Source of the DNA: Clostridium sp. CAG:1024
GTDB lineage: Bacteria > Bacillota > Clostridia > Christensenellales > CAG-138
Direction: 5' to 3'
DNA: 28,654 nt
NCBI GenBank assembly: GCA_000432015.1
Contig: HF985534.1
Coordinates: 58,854 to 87,507, forward strand
Numbering within the stretch: position 1 is the first letter of the stretch; every line of letters begins with the position of its first letter. A program made the translations under genes and the position numbers. The notes beneath the pieces are model-generated. The model was not told where the DNA came from. It made no database searches and worked only from the letters and a program-made list of their open reading frames with translations. This document shows, piece by piece, positions 7,078 through 14,820 of the stretch.

Positions 7078-7482
7078 TTATTTCGTTTCCGTGCAGTCTT
7101 CTCCAGCTTTTTCCGCTTTTTTCTTGCGATAGTCTTCGACTGCCGCTTTAACGGCCTCTTCTGCGAGAACGGAGCAATGCAGTTTCTGCGGCGGCAGACC
7201 TTCAAGCGCTTCGACAACAGCGGCATTGGAGAGCTTCAACGCGTCGTCGACCGACTTTCCTTTGATCATCTCCGTCGCCATAGATGAGGTCGCGACTGCC
7301 GCTCCGCATCCAAAGGTCTTGAAGCTCACGTCTTCAATGATTTCGTCATCGTTGACCTTAATAAACATCTGCATGATATCACCGCACTTTGCGTTGCCGA
7401 CCATGCCGACGCCGTTGGCATCCTTGAGCTCGCCAACATTTCTGGGGTGCTGAAAATGATCCAATACTTTCTCAGTGTACAT
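7078..7482 (-). CDS. iscU: Iron-sulfur cluster assembly scaffold protein IscU/NifU-like
   Basis: 134 aa. The scaffold ligands are all present: Cys33 and Asp35 in NAKCGD, Cys59 in TFGCGAAVATSS, and Cys103 in KLHCSVLAEEA. It receives sulfur from IscS and builds [2Fe-2S]/[4Fe-4S] clusters in the cytoplasm. The C-terminus is a lysine/glutamate-rich extension. The ATG overlaps the iscS stop (TAATG), with GGAGG inside the end of iscS, so translation is coupled. No iscA, hscBA or fdx follows, typical of the minimal clostridial iscRSU arrangement. Confidence 0.95.
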   Translation of the reverse strand: MYTEKVLDHFQHPRNVGELKDANGVGMVGNAKCGDIMQMFIKVNDDEIIEDVSFKTFGCGAAVATSSMATEMIKGKSVDDALKLSNAAVVEALEGLPPQKLHCSVLAEEAVKAAVEDYRKKKAEKAGEDCTETK

Positions 7483-8654
7483 TAGTGATTACCTCCATGA
7501 TAGAGCGGCGACATTGCGCGCAGTTTTTCGACAATCGGCGGAAGCGTATCCAACACATAGTCGATTTCTTCCGGTGTTGTAAATTCGGAAAGCGTCAGGC
7601 GAAGCGAGCCGTGGGCGACCTCATGCGACAGTCCCATTGCAAGCAATACATGAGAGGGGTCTAATGAACCACTCGTGCATGCAGAACCGCTGGAAGCAGC
7701 AATCCCGTTCAGATCCAGCATCAGAAGGATCGATTCGCCCTCGATGAAACGAATGCTGAAATTCACATTGTTCGGCAGCCGTTCTGTCGGATGTCCGTTG
7801 AGCTTAACGTCCGGGATGCGTGCCGGGATTCCAAAGATCAGGCGATCGCGCAGCACTTTCATCTTCGCCGCATTGTCTTCCAGTTCGGCCGTTGCAAGTT
7901 CGATGGCCTTTCCCATGCCGACGATGCCCGGCACATTCTCCGTCCCCGCGCGTTTTCTTCTTTCCTGTGCGCCGCCAAGGATCAGTGCGGGAATACGAAC
8001 GCCTTTCCTGACATACAGTGCGCCGACGCCCTTCGGTCCGTGGAATTTATGTCCTGAAAGTGATAACAGGTCGATATGCATCTTCTCAACGTCCACCGGG
8101 ACATGTCCGACGGCCTGTACCGCATCCGTATGGAACAAAACGCCGTATTTTTTGCATGTCTCGCCGATCTGCTCGATTGGCATGATTGTTCCGACTTCGT
8201 TGTTGGCAAACATGATCGAAACCAACACGGTGTCCGGGCGAATCGCCTTCTCAACCTGCTCGGCCGTGACCATACCGTACTCGTCAACCGGCAGATACGT
8301 GACCTCGACGCGTCCCTCTTTCTCCATCGCTTCCAGTGTGTGCAGCACCGCATGGTGCTCGACGGCGGAAGTAATGACATGCTTTCCTTTCTTCTTGTAA
8401 GCTTCCGGGATGCCGCGCAGCACCATGTTATCGCTTTCGCTGCCGCCGCCGGTAAAAATGATCTCTTCCGGCTTTGCATTCAATGCTTTTGCGACCTGCG
8501 CGCGCGCGGTGTCCAGTCCTTTGCCGGCTTCCCGCGCAAACAGATGCAGGCTTGAAGGGTTTCCAAAATACTCCGTAAAGTACGGCAGCATTGCCTCCAC
8601 GACCTCATCCCGCACTTTTGTCGTTGCCGCGTTATCAAGATAAACCTTTTGCAT
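7482..8654 (-). CDS. iscS: Cysteine desulfurase (IscS/NifS)
   Basis: 390 aa, PLP enzyme converting cysteine to alanine and a persulfide. Seen: N-terminal YLDNAATTKV; His100-His101 in SAVEHHAVL; the PLP lysine Lys203 in LSGHKFHGPKGVGALYV; and catalytic Cys326 in SSGSACTSGSLDPSHV, the long-loop IscS type. I chose the ATG at 8654 because AAAGGCGG lies 7 nt upstream and the family begins with xYLDNAATT. The start lies inside the 3' end of iscR (20-nt overlap). Supplies sulfur to IscU. Confidence 0.97.
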   Translation of the reverse strand: MQKVYLDNAATTKVRDEVVEAMLPYFTEYFGNPSSLHLFAREAGKGLDTARAQVAKALNAKPEEIIFTGGGSESDNMVLRGIPEAYKKKGKHVITSAVEHHAVLHTLEAMEKEGRVEVTYLPVDEYGMVTAEQVEKAIRPDTVLVSIMFANNEVGTIMPIEQIGETCKKYGVLFHTDAVQAVGHVPVDVEKMHIDLLSLSGHKFHGPKGVGALYVRKGVRIPALILGGAQERRKRAGTENVPGIVGMGKAIELATAELEDNAAKMKVLRDRLIFGIPARIPDVKLNGHPTERLPNNVNFSIRFIEGESILLMLDLNGIAASSGSACTSGSLDPSHVLLAMGLSHEVAHGSLRLTLSEFTTPEEIDYVLDTLPPIVEKLRAMSPLYHGGNH

Positions 8655-9087
8655 GTTCGATCCGCCTTTTCTGTTCAATATTGTCTTTTGCAAGTTCCCA
8701 AACACTGGTTGAGTTCAAGACATCGTCGATCCGTGCCTGCAATCTGAGAAATAGCGGCCGCGCAGAACAGATGCAGGCATTCTCGCACCCTCCGCCTTCT
8801 CCGGTTCCAACACAATCCACGACCGCAGTGCTACCTTCCAGGATCTCGAGGACTCGTCCGACCGAAAGCGTCTTCGGGTCGTCACGCAAAACATATCCTC
8901 CAGAGGCGCCGCGAACAGTTTCCACGATACCCTGGCTTTTCAGCGTGCGCAGCAACTGCTCAAGATATGACTCGGACACCCCTTGCGTGTTCGCAAGCGT
9001 TGCAAGCGAAACCGGCCCCTCGCCATATTCAAGGGCGAGATCTACAACTGCGATCAGTCCGTAACGACTACGTGTTGACAGCTTCAT
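8635..9087 (-). CDS. iscR: Rrf2-family regulator, IscR type
   Basis: 150 aa winged-helix regulator. N-terminal MKLSTRSRYGLIAVVDLALEYG and the recognition region ESYLEQLLRTLKSQGIVETVRGASGGYVL are classic Rrf2. Unlike CymR, which lacks them, this protein has a cysteine cluster (Cys92, Cys101, Cys105, Cys107), suitable for a [2Fe-2S] cluster as in IscR. It heads the iscR-iscS-iscU operon, and a perfect palindrome matching the IscR type-1 operator core overlaps its leader (9098-9112), so autoregulation by cluster status is the natural reading. The ribosome site is weak (GGGAT) and is next to the operator. Cluster ligation is inferred from cysteine position, not shown. Confidence 0.92.
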   Translation of the reverse strand: MKLSTRSRYGLIAVVDLALEYGEGPVSLATLANTQGVSESYLEQLLRTLKSQGIVETVRGASGGYVLRDDPKTLSVGRVLEILEGSTAVVDCVGTGEGGGCENACICSARPLFLRLQARIDDVLNSTSVWELAKDNIEQKRRIEHAKGLS

Positions 9088-9097
9088 GCTTTAATCC

Positions 9098-9112
9098 CGA
9101 CTAAAATAGTCG
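9098..9112 (-). promoter_or_regulatory. Predicted IscR operator (type-1-like palindrome)
   Basis: Perfect inverted repeat CGACTAAAATAGTCG on the plus strand. The inner 13 bp (GACTATTTTAGTC on the minus strand) fits the Escherichia coli IscR type-1 core GACTRWWWYAGTC at every position; flanking bases partly fit. It starts about 13 nt downstream of the -10 box and ends next to the iscR ribosome site, so a bound repressor could block transcription and perhaps translation initiation. Confidence 0.75.
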
Positions 9113-9125
9113 CCTTTCTGCTGAT

Positions 9126-9154
9126 ACTTTAGCACCAAGGCCGCTTTCTGTCAA
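9126..9154 (-). promoter_or_regulatory. Predicted sigma-A promoter of iscRSU
   Basis: Minus strand TTGACA (9154-9149), 17-nt spacer, TAAAGT (9131-9126). The -35 is perfect consensus. The IscR palindrome lies just downstream. Confidence 0.88.
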
Positions 9155-9171
9155 CAACCAATCTAAAATAA

Positions 9172-9200
9172 CTGCGGCCATTCATGCAGAACAGCCGCAG
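9172..9200 (-). terminator. Probable terminator downstream of trxA
   Basis: Stem CTGCGGC / GCCGCAG (9172-9178 with 9194-9200) with a 15-nt loop, followed on the minus strand by TTATTTTA. A second, weaker stem (GCGAAAG / CTTTCGC) lies at about 9224-9252, nearer the trxA stop. Confidence 0.6.
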
Positions 9201-9258
9201 CAAGGCGAATTTGCAATATCGTTTCTGAAGCGAAAGTCACGAGCCTTTCGCTCCTTGA

Positions 9259-9573
9259 TTACAGATGCCTCTGGATCATCTCAGCAAGCGCGGCTTTCGT
9301 TCTTGCACCGACCGCCCGTTCTACGATTTCTCCATTTTTGAAGACAAGGATCGTCGGTATCGTGGAAACGCCAAAACGCGCGGCAAGTTCCGTCTGTTCA
9401 TCGACATTGATCTTTCCTACAGCGGCTTTCCCTTCGTACTCTTCCGCGATCTGCTCGACAAAAGGACCGATCATCCGGCACGGGCCACACCATGGCGCCC
9501 AAAAATCAGCCATCACAGGAATGTCCGTCTGCAACTCGGTATCAAAGTTCTCGGTCGTAAACTCTTTTGCCAT
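9259..9573 (-). CDS. trxA: Thioredoxin
   Basis: 104 aa, full thioredoxin fold. The redox site WCGPC is at residues 28-32 in DFWAPWCGPCRMI; the cis-proline motif FGVSTIPTILVFKNGE and the buried VGKINVDEQTELAARF are also intact. A general cytoplasmic disulfide reductant. The start overlaps the stop of the preceding rseC-like gene (TAATG) with GGAGG upstream, so its translation is coupled to that membrane protein. It is the last gene of the hisS-aspS-rseC-trxA unit. No trxB is nearby. Confidence 0.97.
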   Translation of the reverse strand: MAKEFTTENFDTELQTDIPVMADFWAPWCGPCRMIGPFVEQIAEEYEGKAAVGKINVDEQTELAARFGVSTIPTILVFKNGEIVERAVGARTKAALAEMIQRHL

Positions 9574-10022
9574 TACTGGTTTTCCTCCTTTGTATTCTTT
9601 ATACAGGCCGACATGCGCGGCGCAAATGTCTGCTTTTTTGCAAATCTACGATCCAAACACCGTAGCACGCCATAAGCAAGCAGGCAACAGACAAGGCCCA
9701 ACAGGATCCCGCCGAGTTCTCCAAATACGGAAAGGCCGCACCATATTCCTAGAAGCAATGCAAGCAGCGGGAACACATAAGCCAGCATACTCGCGCTCAC
9801 GATGCTCTTCGGCGCCAGCTCAACGATCACCGCATCACCGACTGCCGCGTTCTCCGTATTCTTCACGTGCAGCTCCATTTCCTTTTCGCCGATGGCCAGG
9901 CACGCGCCGCAGTGTTTACACATGGAACCGCGTGCAAAGCGTACCACGGCGCGGTCACCGTCCAATGCGACGACCGTGCCGTAATGCTGCTTTGATGCGT
10001 CCGAATGCACCTGATCGCTCAT
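9573..10022 (-). CDS. RseC/MucC-like membrane protein (SoxR-reducing system family)
   Basis: 149 aa. The N-terminal part (residues 12-75) is a small beta domain containing GSMCKHCGACLA, a CxxCxxC cluster typical of the RseC/MucC family. Two hydrophobic helices follow (about residues 80-100 and 102-122), then a basic cytoplasmic tail. In gammaproteobacteria RseC is linked to sigma-E control and the SoxR-reducing system; in Clostridia the family is associated with redox or flavin functions, but no mechanism is settled. ATG at 10022 chosen because it overlaps the aspS stop (ATGA). Coupling to trxA suggests a thiol-redox role (inference). Confidence 0.85.
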   Translation of the reverse strand: MSDQVHSDASKQHYGTVVALDGDRAVVRFARGSMCKHCGACLAIGEKEMELHVKNTENAAVGDAVIVELAPKSIVSASMLAYVFPLLALLLGIWCGLSVFGELGGILLGLVCCLLAYGVLRCLDRRFAKKQTFAPRMSACIKNTKEENQ

Positions 10023-11809
10023 TCCCGCTCCGTGCATGCAATGTGCAGTTCGCGCAGCTGTTTTTCCTCAACCGGGTATGGCGCGCCGGTCAGCGGGCAG
10101 GAAGCGTTCTGCACCTTCGGGAACGCGATCACGTCGCGAATACTGGCCGTGCCGCAGATGAGCATTGCAAGTCGGTCGAGGCCGTATGCCAGTCCGCCAT
10201 GCGGAGGCGGTCCGAACCGGAATGCATCCAGTAGGAAGCCGAAACGTTTCTGTGCTTCTTCCTTCGTAAAGCCTAAAGCGCGGAACATGCGTTCCTGCAG
10301 CTCGCTCGAGTGGATACGGATAGAACCGCCGCCGATTTCAACGCCATTGAGCACGATGTCGTATGCCTTTGCGTGGACGCTGCCCGGATCGGTCTCCAGC
10401 TTATCCATGTCCGCATCCTTCGGGCTCGTAAAGGGATGGTGCATCGCCATATACCGATTCTCTTCTTCACTCCACTCAAACTGCGGAAAATCCGTCACCC
10501 AGAGCAAATTGAACTGATTCTCGGGGATCAATTCGAGTTTGTCCGCCACCTTCAAGCGCAGTGCGCCGAGCGACGCGAACACAATATCGTTCCGATCCGC
10601 AACGATGAATACGAGGTCGCCGTTTTCGACGCCGGCACGATCAAGGATCGCGTGGAGCTCCTCTTCGGTAAGGAACTTTGCGATCGGGGACTGCACGCCT
10701 TCCGCCTTTGCGTTGATCCAAGCGAGCCCCTTTGCGCGGTACGTTTTCACATATTCGCCCATGGCATCGATCTCTTTGCGGGAGAAATGTGCAGTTCCGC
10801 CCTTGACGTTGATGCAGCGGACGCTGCCGCCCGCTTCGACCGCGTTTTTGAACACGCTGAATCCGCAGTCCTTTACAAGATCGGTGAGGTCGCAGAGTTC
10901 CAGGCCAAACCGCGTATCCGGCTTATCGGAACCGAAGCGCGCCATTGCCTGATCATAGGGAATGCGCGGCAGCGGAAGCTGGATGTCAAGGTTTAGCGTT
11001 TCCTTGAACAGTTGCTTGAGAAAGCGCTCGTTGACGTCCATAACATCATCTTCCTCGACAAACGACATTTCGAGGTCGATCTGCGTAAAGTCTGGCTGAC
11101 GATCTGCGCGCAGATCCTCATCGCGGAAGCAGCGTGCGATCTGCATATAGCGATCGTATCCTGAGAGCATAAGAAGCTGCTTGAACAGCTGCGGGCTCTG
11201 CGGCAATGCATAAAAGCAGCCGGGGTGCACACGGCTCGGCACAAGGTAATCGCGAGCGCCCTCCGGCGTGCTGCCCGTAAGGATCGGCGTCTCGATCTCG
11301 AGGAATCCGTTCTCGGAGAAGAAGCGGCGCGCACAGAATGCGATCTTATGCCGCATCATGAGATTCTCCTGCATGCAGGGACGTCTGAGATCCAAATAGC
11401 GGTATTTCAGGCGCAGCGCCTCATTTGCATTACAATCGTCCTCAATTTCAAAAGGCGGCGTTTCGGACGCACTGAGGATCTTAAACTCGCGAACCAGCAC
11501 TTCGACCTCGCCGGTCTTCATGTTTTTGTTCACCATGTTTCCGGTGCGTTCCACCAGTTCGCCGCGAATCGCCAGAACATACTCAGAGCGAATCGTCGAA
11601 GCGCGATCGAAATCCTCTTTTGAGAGCGTGCTTGAATCAAATACGATCTGCATAAGTCCGCTGCGGTCGCGCAGTTGGACAAAGATCAACGCGCCAAGGT
11701 CGCGGCGAACGTTTGTCCACCCCATCAGCGTTACGGTCTTGCCGACATCTTCTTTGGAAAGCTCCGTGCAATAGCAGCTTCGCTTCCAGCCTTGCAATAG
11801 GTCTGCCAT
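10019..11809 (-). CDS. aspS: Aspartyl-tRNA synthetase
   Basis: 596 aa, bacterial-type class II synthetase. Order of domains: N-terminal OB-fold anticodon-binding domain (residues 15-110, including VTLMGWTNVRRDLGALIFVQLRDRSG), catalytic core with motif 2 around YRCFRDEDLRADRQPDFTQID, the inserted GAD domain in the middle, and motif 3 GLAYGLDRLAMLI near the C-terminus. The family can be Asp-specific or non-discriminating (Asp/Asn); I cannot tell which here. The ATG has GGAGG inside the end of hisS, one base after the hisS stop. Confidence 0.98.
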   Translation of the reverse strand: MADLLQGWKRSCYCTELSKEDVGKTVTLMGWTNVRRDLGALIFVQLRDRSGLMQIVFDSSTLSKEDFDRASTIRSEYVLAIRGELVERTGNMVNKNMKTGEVEVLVREFKILSASETPPFEIEDDCNANEALRLKYRYLDLRRPCMQENLMMRHKIAFCARRFFSENGFLEIETPILTGSTPEGARDYLVPSRVHPGCFYALPQSPQLFKQLLMLSGYDRYMQIARCFRDEDLRADRQPDFTQIDLEMSFVEEDDVMDVNERFLKQLFKETLNLDIQLPLPRIPYDQAMARFGSDKPDTRFGLELCDLTDLVKDCGFSVFKNAVEAGGSVRCINVKGGTAHFSRKEIDAMGEYVKTYRAKGLAWINAKAEGVQSPIAKFLTEEELHAILDRAGVENGDLVFIVADRNDIVFASLGALRLKVADKLELIPENQFNLLWVTDFPQFEWSEEENRYMAMHHPFTSPKDADMDKLETDPGSVHAKAYDIVLNGVEIGGGSIRIHSSELQERMFRALGFTKEEAQKRFGFLLDAFRFGPPPHGGLAYGLDRLAMLICGTASIRDVIAFPKVQNASCPLTGAPYPVEEKQLRELHIACTERE

Positions 11810-11810
11810 A

Positions 11811-13082
11811 TCAGTGTTCCTCCAAATGTATCATCTTATCAATTTCGCCCGCATCCAGCGATACCGTCTTATTCTCGCCGCCGCGAAGATTCTTCAGGGT
11901 TGCTTTATTGCACTCGATCTCGTTATCGCCGATTACGAGCACATATCGCGCGCCGGCCTTATCGGCAAATTTCATCTGCGCTTTCACGCTTCTGCCGACA
12001 TGGTCGGTATCCACAGCCAGTCCCCGTGCGCGAAGCTCCTGCGCAAGCGTGAACGCCTTCAGATCGCCCGCCTCGCCAAGTCCAGCGATATACAGATCAT
12101 ATCGCTCCGGCTTCGGAACCGCAACGCCGCATTCATCCATGAGCATGAGCAGGCGTTCCATGCCGAGTCCAAACCCGACGCCCGGGCAGCTCGGCCCGCC
12201 CAATTCTTCTACGAGGCCGTCATAACGCCCGCCGCCGCAAATCGCGCCTTGCGAACCGATTCGATCGGAAAACACTTCAAATACGGTCTTCGTGTAGTAA
12301 TCAAGTCCGCGCACGAGCGTCGGCGTGATCTCATAGCGCACATTCATGAGCTCCAAGCGTTTCAAAAGCTCATCCATGTGCTTTTTGCAGTCATCGCACA
12401 GAAAATCGCCGATCACGGGCGCATTTTGCAAAAGCTTCTGACAGCGCTCATTCTTGCAATCCAAGATCCGCAGCGGGTTCAATTCATACCGTGTTTTGCA
12501 GGTCTCGCAAAGCGAATCGTAATTTGTCAGCAGATACTCACGCAAAGCCTCCTGGTACTTCGGTCTGCACTCCGGGCAGCCGATGCTGTTCAGACGAACG
12601 GCAAGACCGGACAAGCCGATTTTATTCAGAAGCTCGATCACGATGGCAATGCATTCGGCGTCGGCACTCGGACGCGGTGCGCCGAATATCTCCACTCCGA
12701 ACTGGTGATGCTCGCGAAGCCGCCCTGCCTGCGGATTCTCATAGCGAAATACGGGGTTCGTGAGATAAAACATTTTGGTCGGCTGCACTTCGCCAAATAG
12801 GTTGTGCTCGACAAACAGCCGCACCATGCCCGCCGTTCCCTCCGGTTTCAGCGTGATAGAGCGGTCTCCTTTATCCAAAAACGTATACATCTCTTTCTGC
12901 ACGATATCCGTCGTTTTTCCGACGCCGCGCAAAAACAACTCGGTATGCTCGATCACCGGTGTGCGCGCTTCGAGCAGGCCATACTTTTTTGCAATGTCAC
13001 GGATCAATTGTTCAATATACTGCCAACGATAGCTCTCGGACGGCAGTACGTCTCTTGTGCCTTTCGGCGCCTGATAAGCCAA
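11811..13082 (-). CDS. hisS: Histidyl-tRNA synthetase
   Basis: 423 aa, class II synthetase charging tRNA-His. Motif 1 region APKGTRDVLPSE at the start; motif 2 with TLKPEGTAGMVRLFVEHN and FRYENPQAGRLREHHQFGVE; the HisA-type motifs LVRGLDYYTKTVFE and GGGRYDGLV; a cysteine-bearing insertion (CPECR, CETC, CDDC); and a C-terminal anticodon-binding domain. The start is the TTG at 13082-13080, 8 nt after GGAGG; an ATG 4 nt upstream is in a different frame and would give a short peptide. First gene of the T-box-controlled unit. Confidence 0.97.
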   Translation of the reverse strand: MAYQAPKGTRDVLPSESYRWQYIEQLIRDIAKKYGLLEARTPVIEHTELFLRGVGKTTDIVQKEMYTFLDKGDRSITLKPEGTAGMVRLFVEHNLFGEVQPTKMFYLTNPVFRYENPQAGRLREHHQFGVEIFGAPRPSADAECIAIVIELLNKIGLSGLAVRLNSIGCPECRPKYQEALREYLLTNYDSLCETCKTRYELNPLRILDCKNERCQKLLQNAPVIGDFLCDDCKKHMDELLKRLELMNVRYEITPTLVRGLDYYTKTVFEVFSDRIGSQGAICGGGRYDGLVEELGGPSCPGVGFGLGMERLLMLMDECGVAVPKPERYDLYIAGLGEAGDLKAFTLAQELRARGLAVDTDHVGRSVKAQMKFADKAGARYVLVIGDNEIECNKATLKNLRGGENKTVSLDAGEIDKMIHLEEH

Positions 13083-13103
13083 TGCATTTCCCTCCGTTTC
13101 GAT

Positions 13104-13342
13104 AAAAAAAGGGTTTCACATCCAACAAAAGGGACGGGAAACCCGCGGTGCCACCCAATTTGAGCAATTTCTTGCTCCGCTTTTGTCCGATAACGCAGAC
13201 GAGGCGTCGCGGTGTACTTCCCTTTCGACCGCGCGGTTCGCAGGTGCCGTTCACCGATCTCCGATATGCACGGATTCCAGCTAACGCCGTGCTCTCTGAA
13301 ATATCGTTCTTCGGCTACTCTCCTGTTCCAGACCTTTTGCTC
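13104..13342 (-). ncRNA. T-box leader of hisS-aspS
   Basis: Recognised by the T-box core GGGTGGCACCGCGGG at 13156-13142 (minus strand), which pairs with the tRNA acceptor end. It is followed by a terminator stem GGGTTTC / GAAACCC (13144-13138 with 13117-13111) and seven T. Stem I is visible upstream: CGATAT / ATATCG, an AG-rich bulge (TTCAGAGA) and stem GCACGG / CCGTGC with an apical loop. The AGAGTA and GAA elements of the lower part are also present. Uncharged tRNA should stabilise the antiterminator and turn on hisS-aspS and downstream genes. The specifier codon is not clear: no CAC or CAT sits in an obviously unpaired specifier position. Confidence 0.94.
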
Positions 13343-13372
13343 ATTATACTGTCAATTTCCCGCTTCTGTCAA
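13343..13372 (-). promoter_or_regulatory. Predicted sigma-A promoter of the hisS T-box unit
   Basis: Minus strand TTGACA (13372-13367), 18-nt spacer, TATAAT (13348-13343); both hexamers are perfect consensus. The -35 box overlaps the hemZ stop codon region, so hemZ has no space for its own terminator here. Confidence 0.9.
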
Positions 13373-14820
13373 TCAAAAAGCGCACGCTTTTCCAAAAGGA
13401 TCGTTGGCAGTTTATCAAAATAGGTTTTGACGTCTTTGGGATTCGGGATTCGTTCTACCCGATTTTCATATCCAAACACGCGCTTGCTCATTGCGCTCGC
13501 GCCGTGCGCCATAATATTTGTCGTCTCCTCCATCATATCAATATTATACATACATATTGAGTCTTGCTTTGCATAGCCGACGTTTTCTAAATTGCCGCTC
13601 ATATACTTTTGGCGGTACATATAATACGGCTGCATTCCGAGCGACTGCGCCGTTTCCGCTCCCGCGCTCAGCATTTGTTCTACATCTGAAGCGGTCGGCA
13701 AGGGGTATTCGTCCAGCCGCTCGATGAGCCGCGAGGAACGTTTGATCGCGAGCGTATGTACGGTCATATTCTCCGGTGAAAGCCGCTGCACTCTTTGCAG
13801 CGACCCGCAAAAATCGTCGACATGTTCGCCAGGAAGCCCAGCGATCAGATCCATATTGATGACAGGAAACCCAATGCTTCTCGCAAGAGAAAACGCCCGC
13901 TCTACGTCGTCGGCCGTATGTGCTCTGCCGATCCTGCAAAGCGTATCATCATTCATGCTCTGTGGGTTAATGGAGATGCGCTGCACGCCATGTTCGCGCA
14001 GAACAAGCAATTTATCCTCCGTGATCGTATCCGGCCGCCCCGCCTCAACCGTAATCTCATTACCGAGCGAACCATAACAGATCTTCAGTGTTGATATAAG
14101 ACGGTCCAGCTGCTCTGCGGAAAGCACCGTCGGCGTCCCGCCGCCAACGTACATGCAGCGCAGACGATAGCCGCGTTCCCGCATCAGCGCTGCACCCTCT
14201 GAAATATCGATAAACAGCTTCTCTAAATACGGTGTCAGCGCATCCTCTTTGCCGAGGATCTGTGAGGGAAAAGAGCAATACAAACACTTTGTAGGGCAAA
14301 ACGGAATATTCACATAAACATCGAAATCCCGTTCCCCGACAGAGGCAATCATATCACGCTGCGCCTCGCAAATAGATTCCGCCAGGCGTATCTTGTCCGG
14401 TGTTACGTCGTACAAGCGAAGAAATGCATCTCGGGCGGCTTCCGCACCGCTCTGCACCGTCAACTCACGAAACAGCTTCGTGGGTCGAATGCCCGTTAGA
14501 GACCCCCACGGAATGACTCGCGGGAAAAGCTGTTGCAGTAAGCGAAAAACCGCGATCTTGACCGCTCGCTTCTCAATTCTCTTAACAGTCAAATGATCCG
14601 CGCCATCAAATGCTATCGTCTCACTCTGCATAGCGCCGCTGCATTTCGCGGTGGCGGTTGCACATCCCGGTGCAGCAGCAAGCTGCACGGAAATGCTGAG
14701 TTCGGGCTGCCCGCCATTTTCTTCCCCCGCAAGAACGATCTCGGTTTGTCCAAAGAACAGTCGGATCTCCTCGGCAATATCGTTGCGGTACTCCGGTCTG
14801 TTCGTTTCAAGCAGGATCAT
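13369..14820 (-). CDS. hemZ: Coproporphyrinogen dehydrogenase HemZ (radical SAM)
   Basis: 483 aa, matching HemZ length. The N-terminal region of about 160 residues is the HemZ-specific part; next is the radical SAM core with YVNIPFCPTKCLYCSFPS (CxxxCxxC [4Fe-4S] site near residue 170), followed by MYVGGGTPTVLSAEQLDRL and ISINPQSMNDDTLCRIGR, as in the HemN/HemW superfamily. HemZ in Bacillus is linked to oxygen-independent coproporphyrinogen oxidation, but enzymatic activity is not firmly established and no other heme genes are nearby. The ATG overlaps the MBL gene stop (ATGA). Confidence 0.92.
   Translation of the reverse strand: MILLETNRPEYRNDIAEEIRLFFGQTEIVLAGEENGGQPELSISVQLAAAPGCATATAKCSGAMQSETIAFDGADHLTVKRIEKRAVKIAVFRLLQQLFPRVIPWGSLTGIRPTKLFRELTVQSGAEAARDAFLRLYDVTPDKIRLAESICEAQRDMIASVGERDFDVYVNIPFCPTKCLYCSFPSQILGKEDALTPYLEKLFIDISEGAALMRERGYRLRCMYVGGGTPTVLSAEQLDRLISTLKICYGSLGNEITVEAGRPDTITEDKLLVLREHGVQRISINPQSMNDDTLCRIGRAHTADDVERAFSLARSIGFPVINMDLIAGLPGEHVDDFCGSLQRVQRLSPENMTVHTLAIKRSSRLIERLDEYPLPTASDVEQMLSAGAETAQSLGMQPYYMYRQKYMSGNLENVGYAKQDSICMYNIDMMEETTNIMAHGASAMSKRVFGYENRVERIPNPKDVKTYFDKLPTILLEKRALFD

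Noticed and set aside
9161..9175. Second IscR-like box upstream of the iscR -35
   Set aside because: Only the central CTAAAATA matches; both arms of the palindrome are lost, and it coincides with the T-tract of the trxA terminator.
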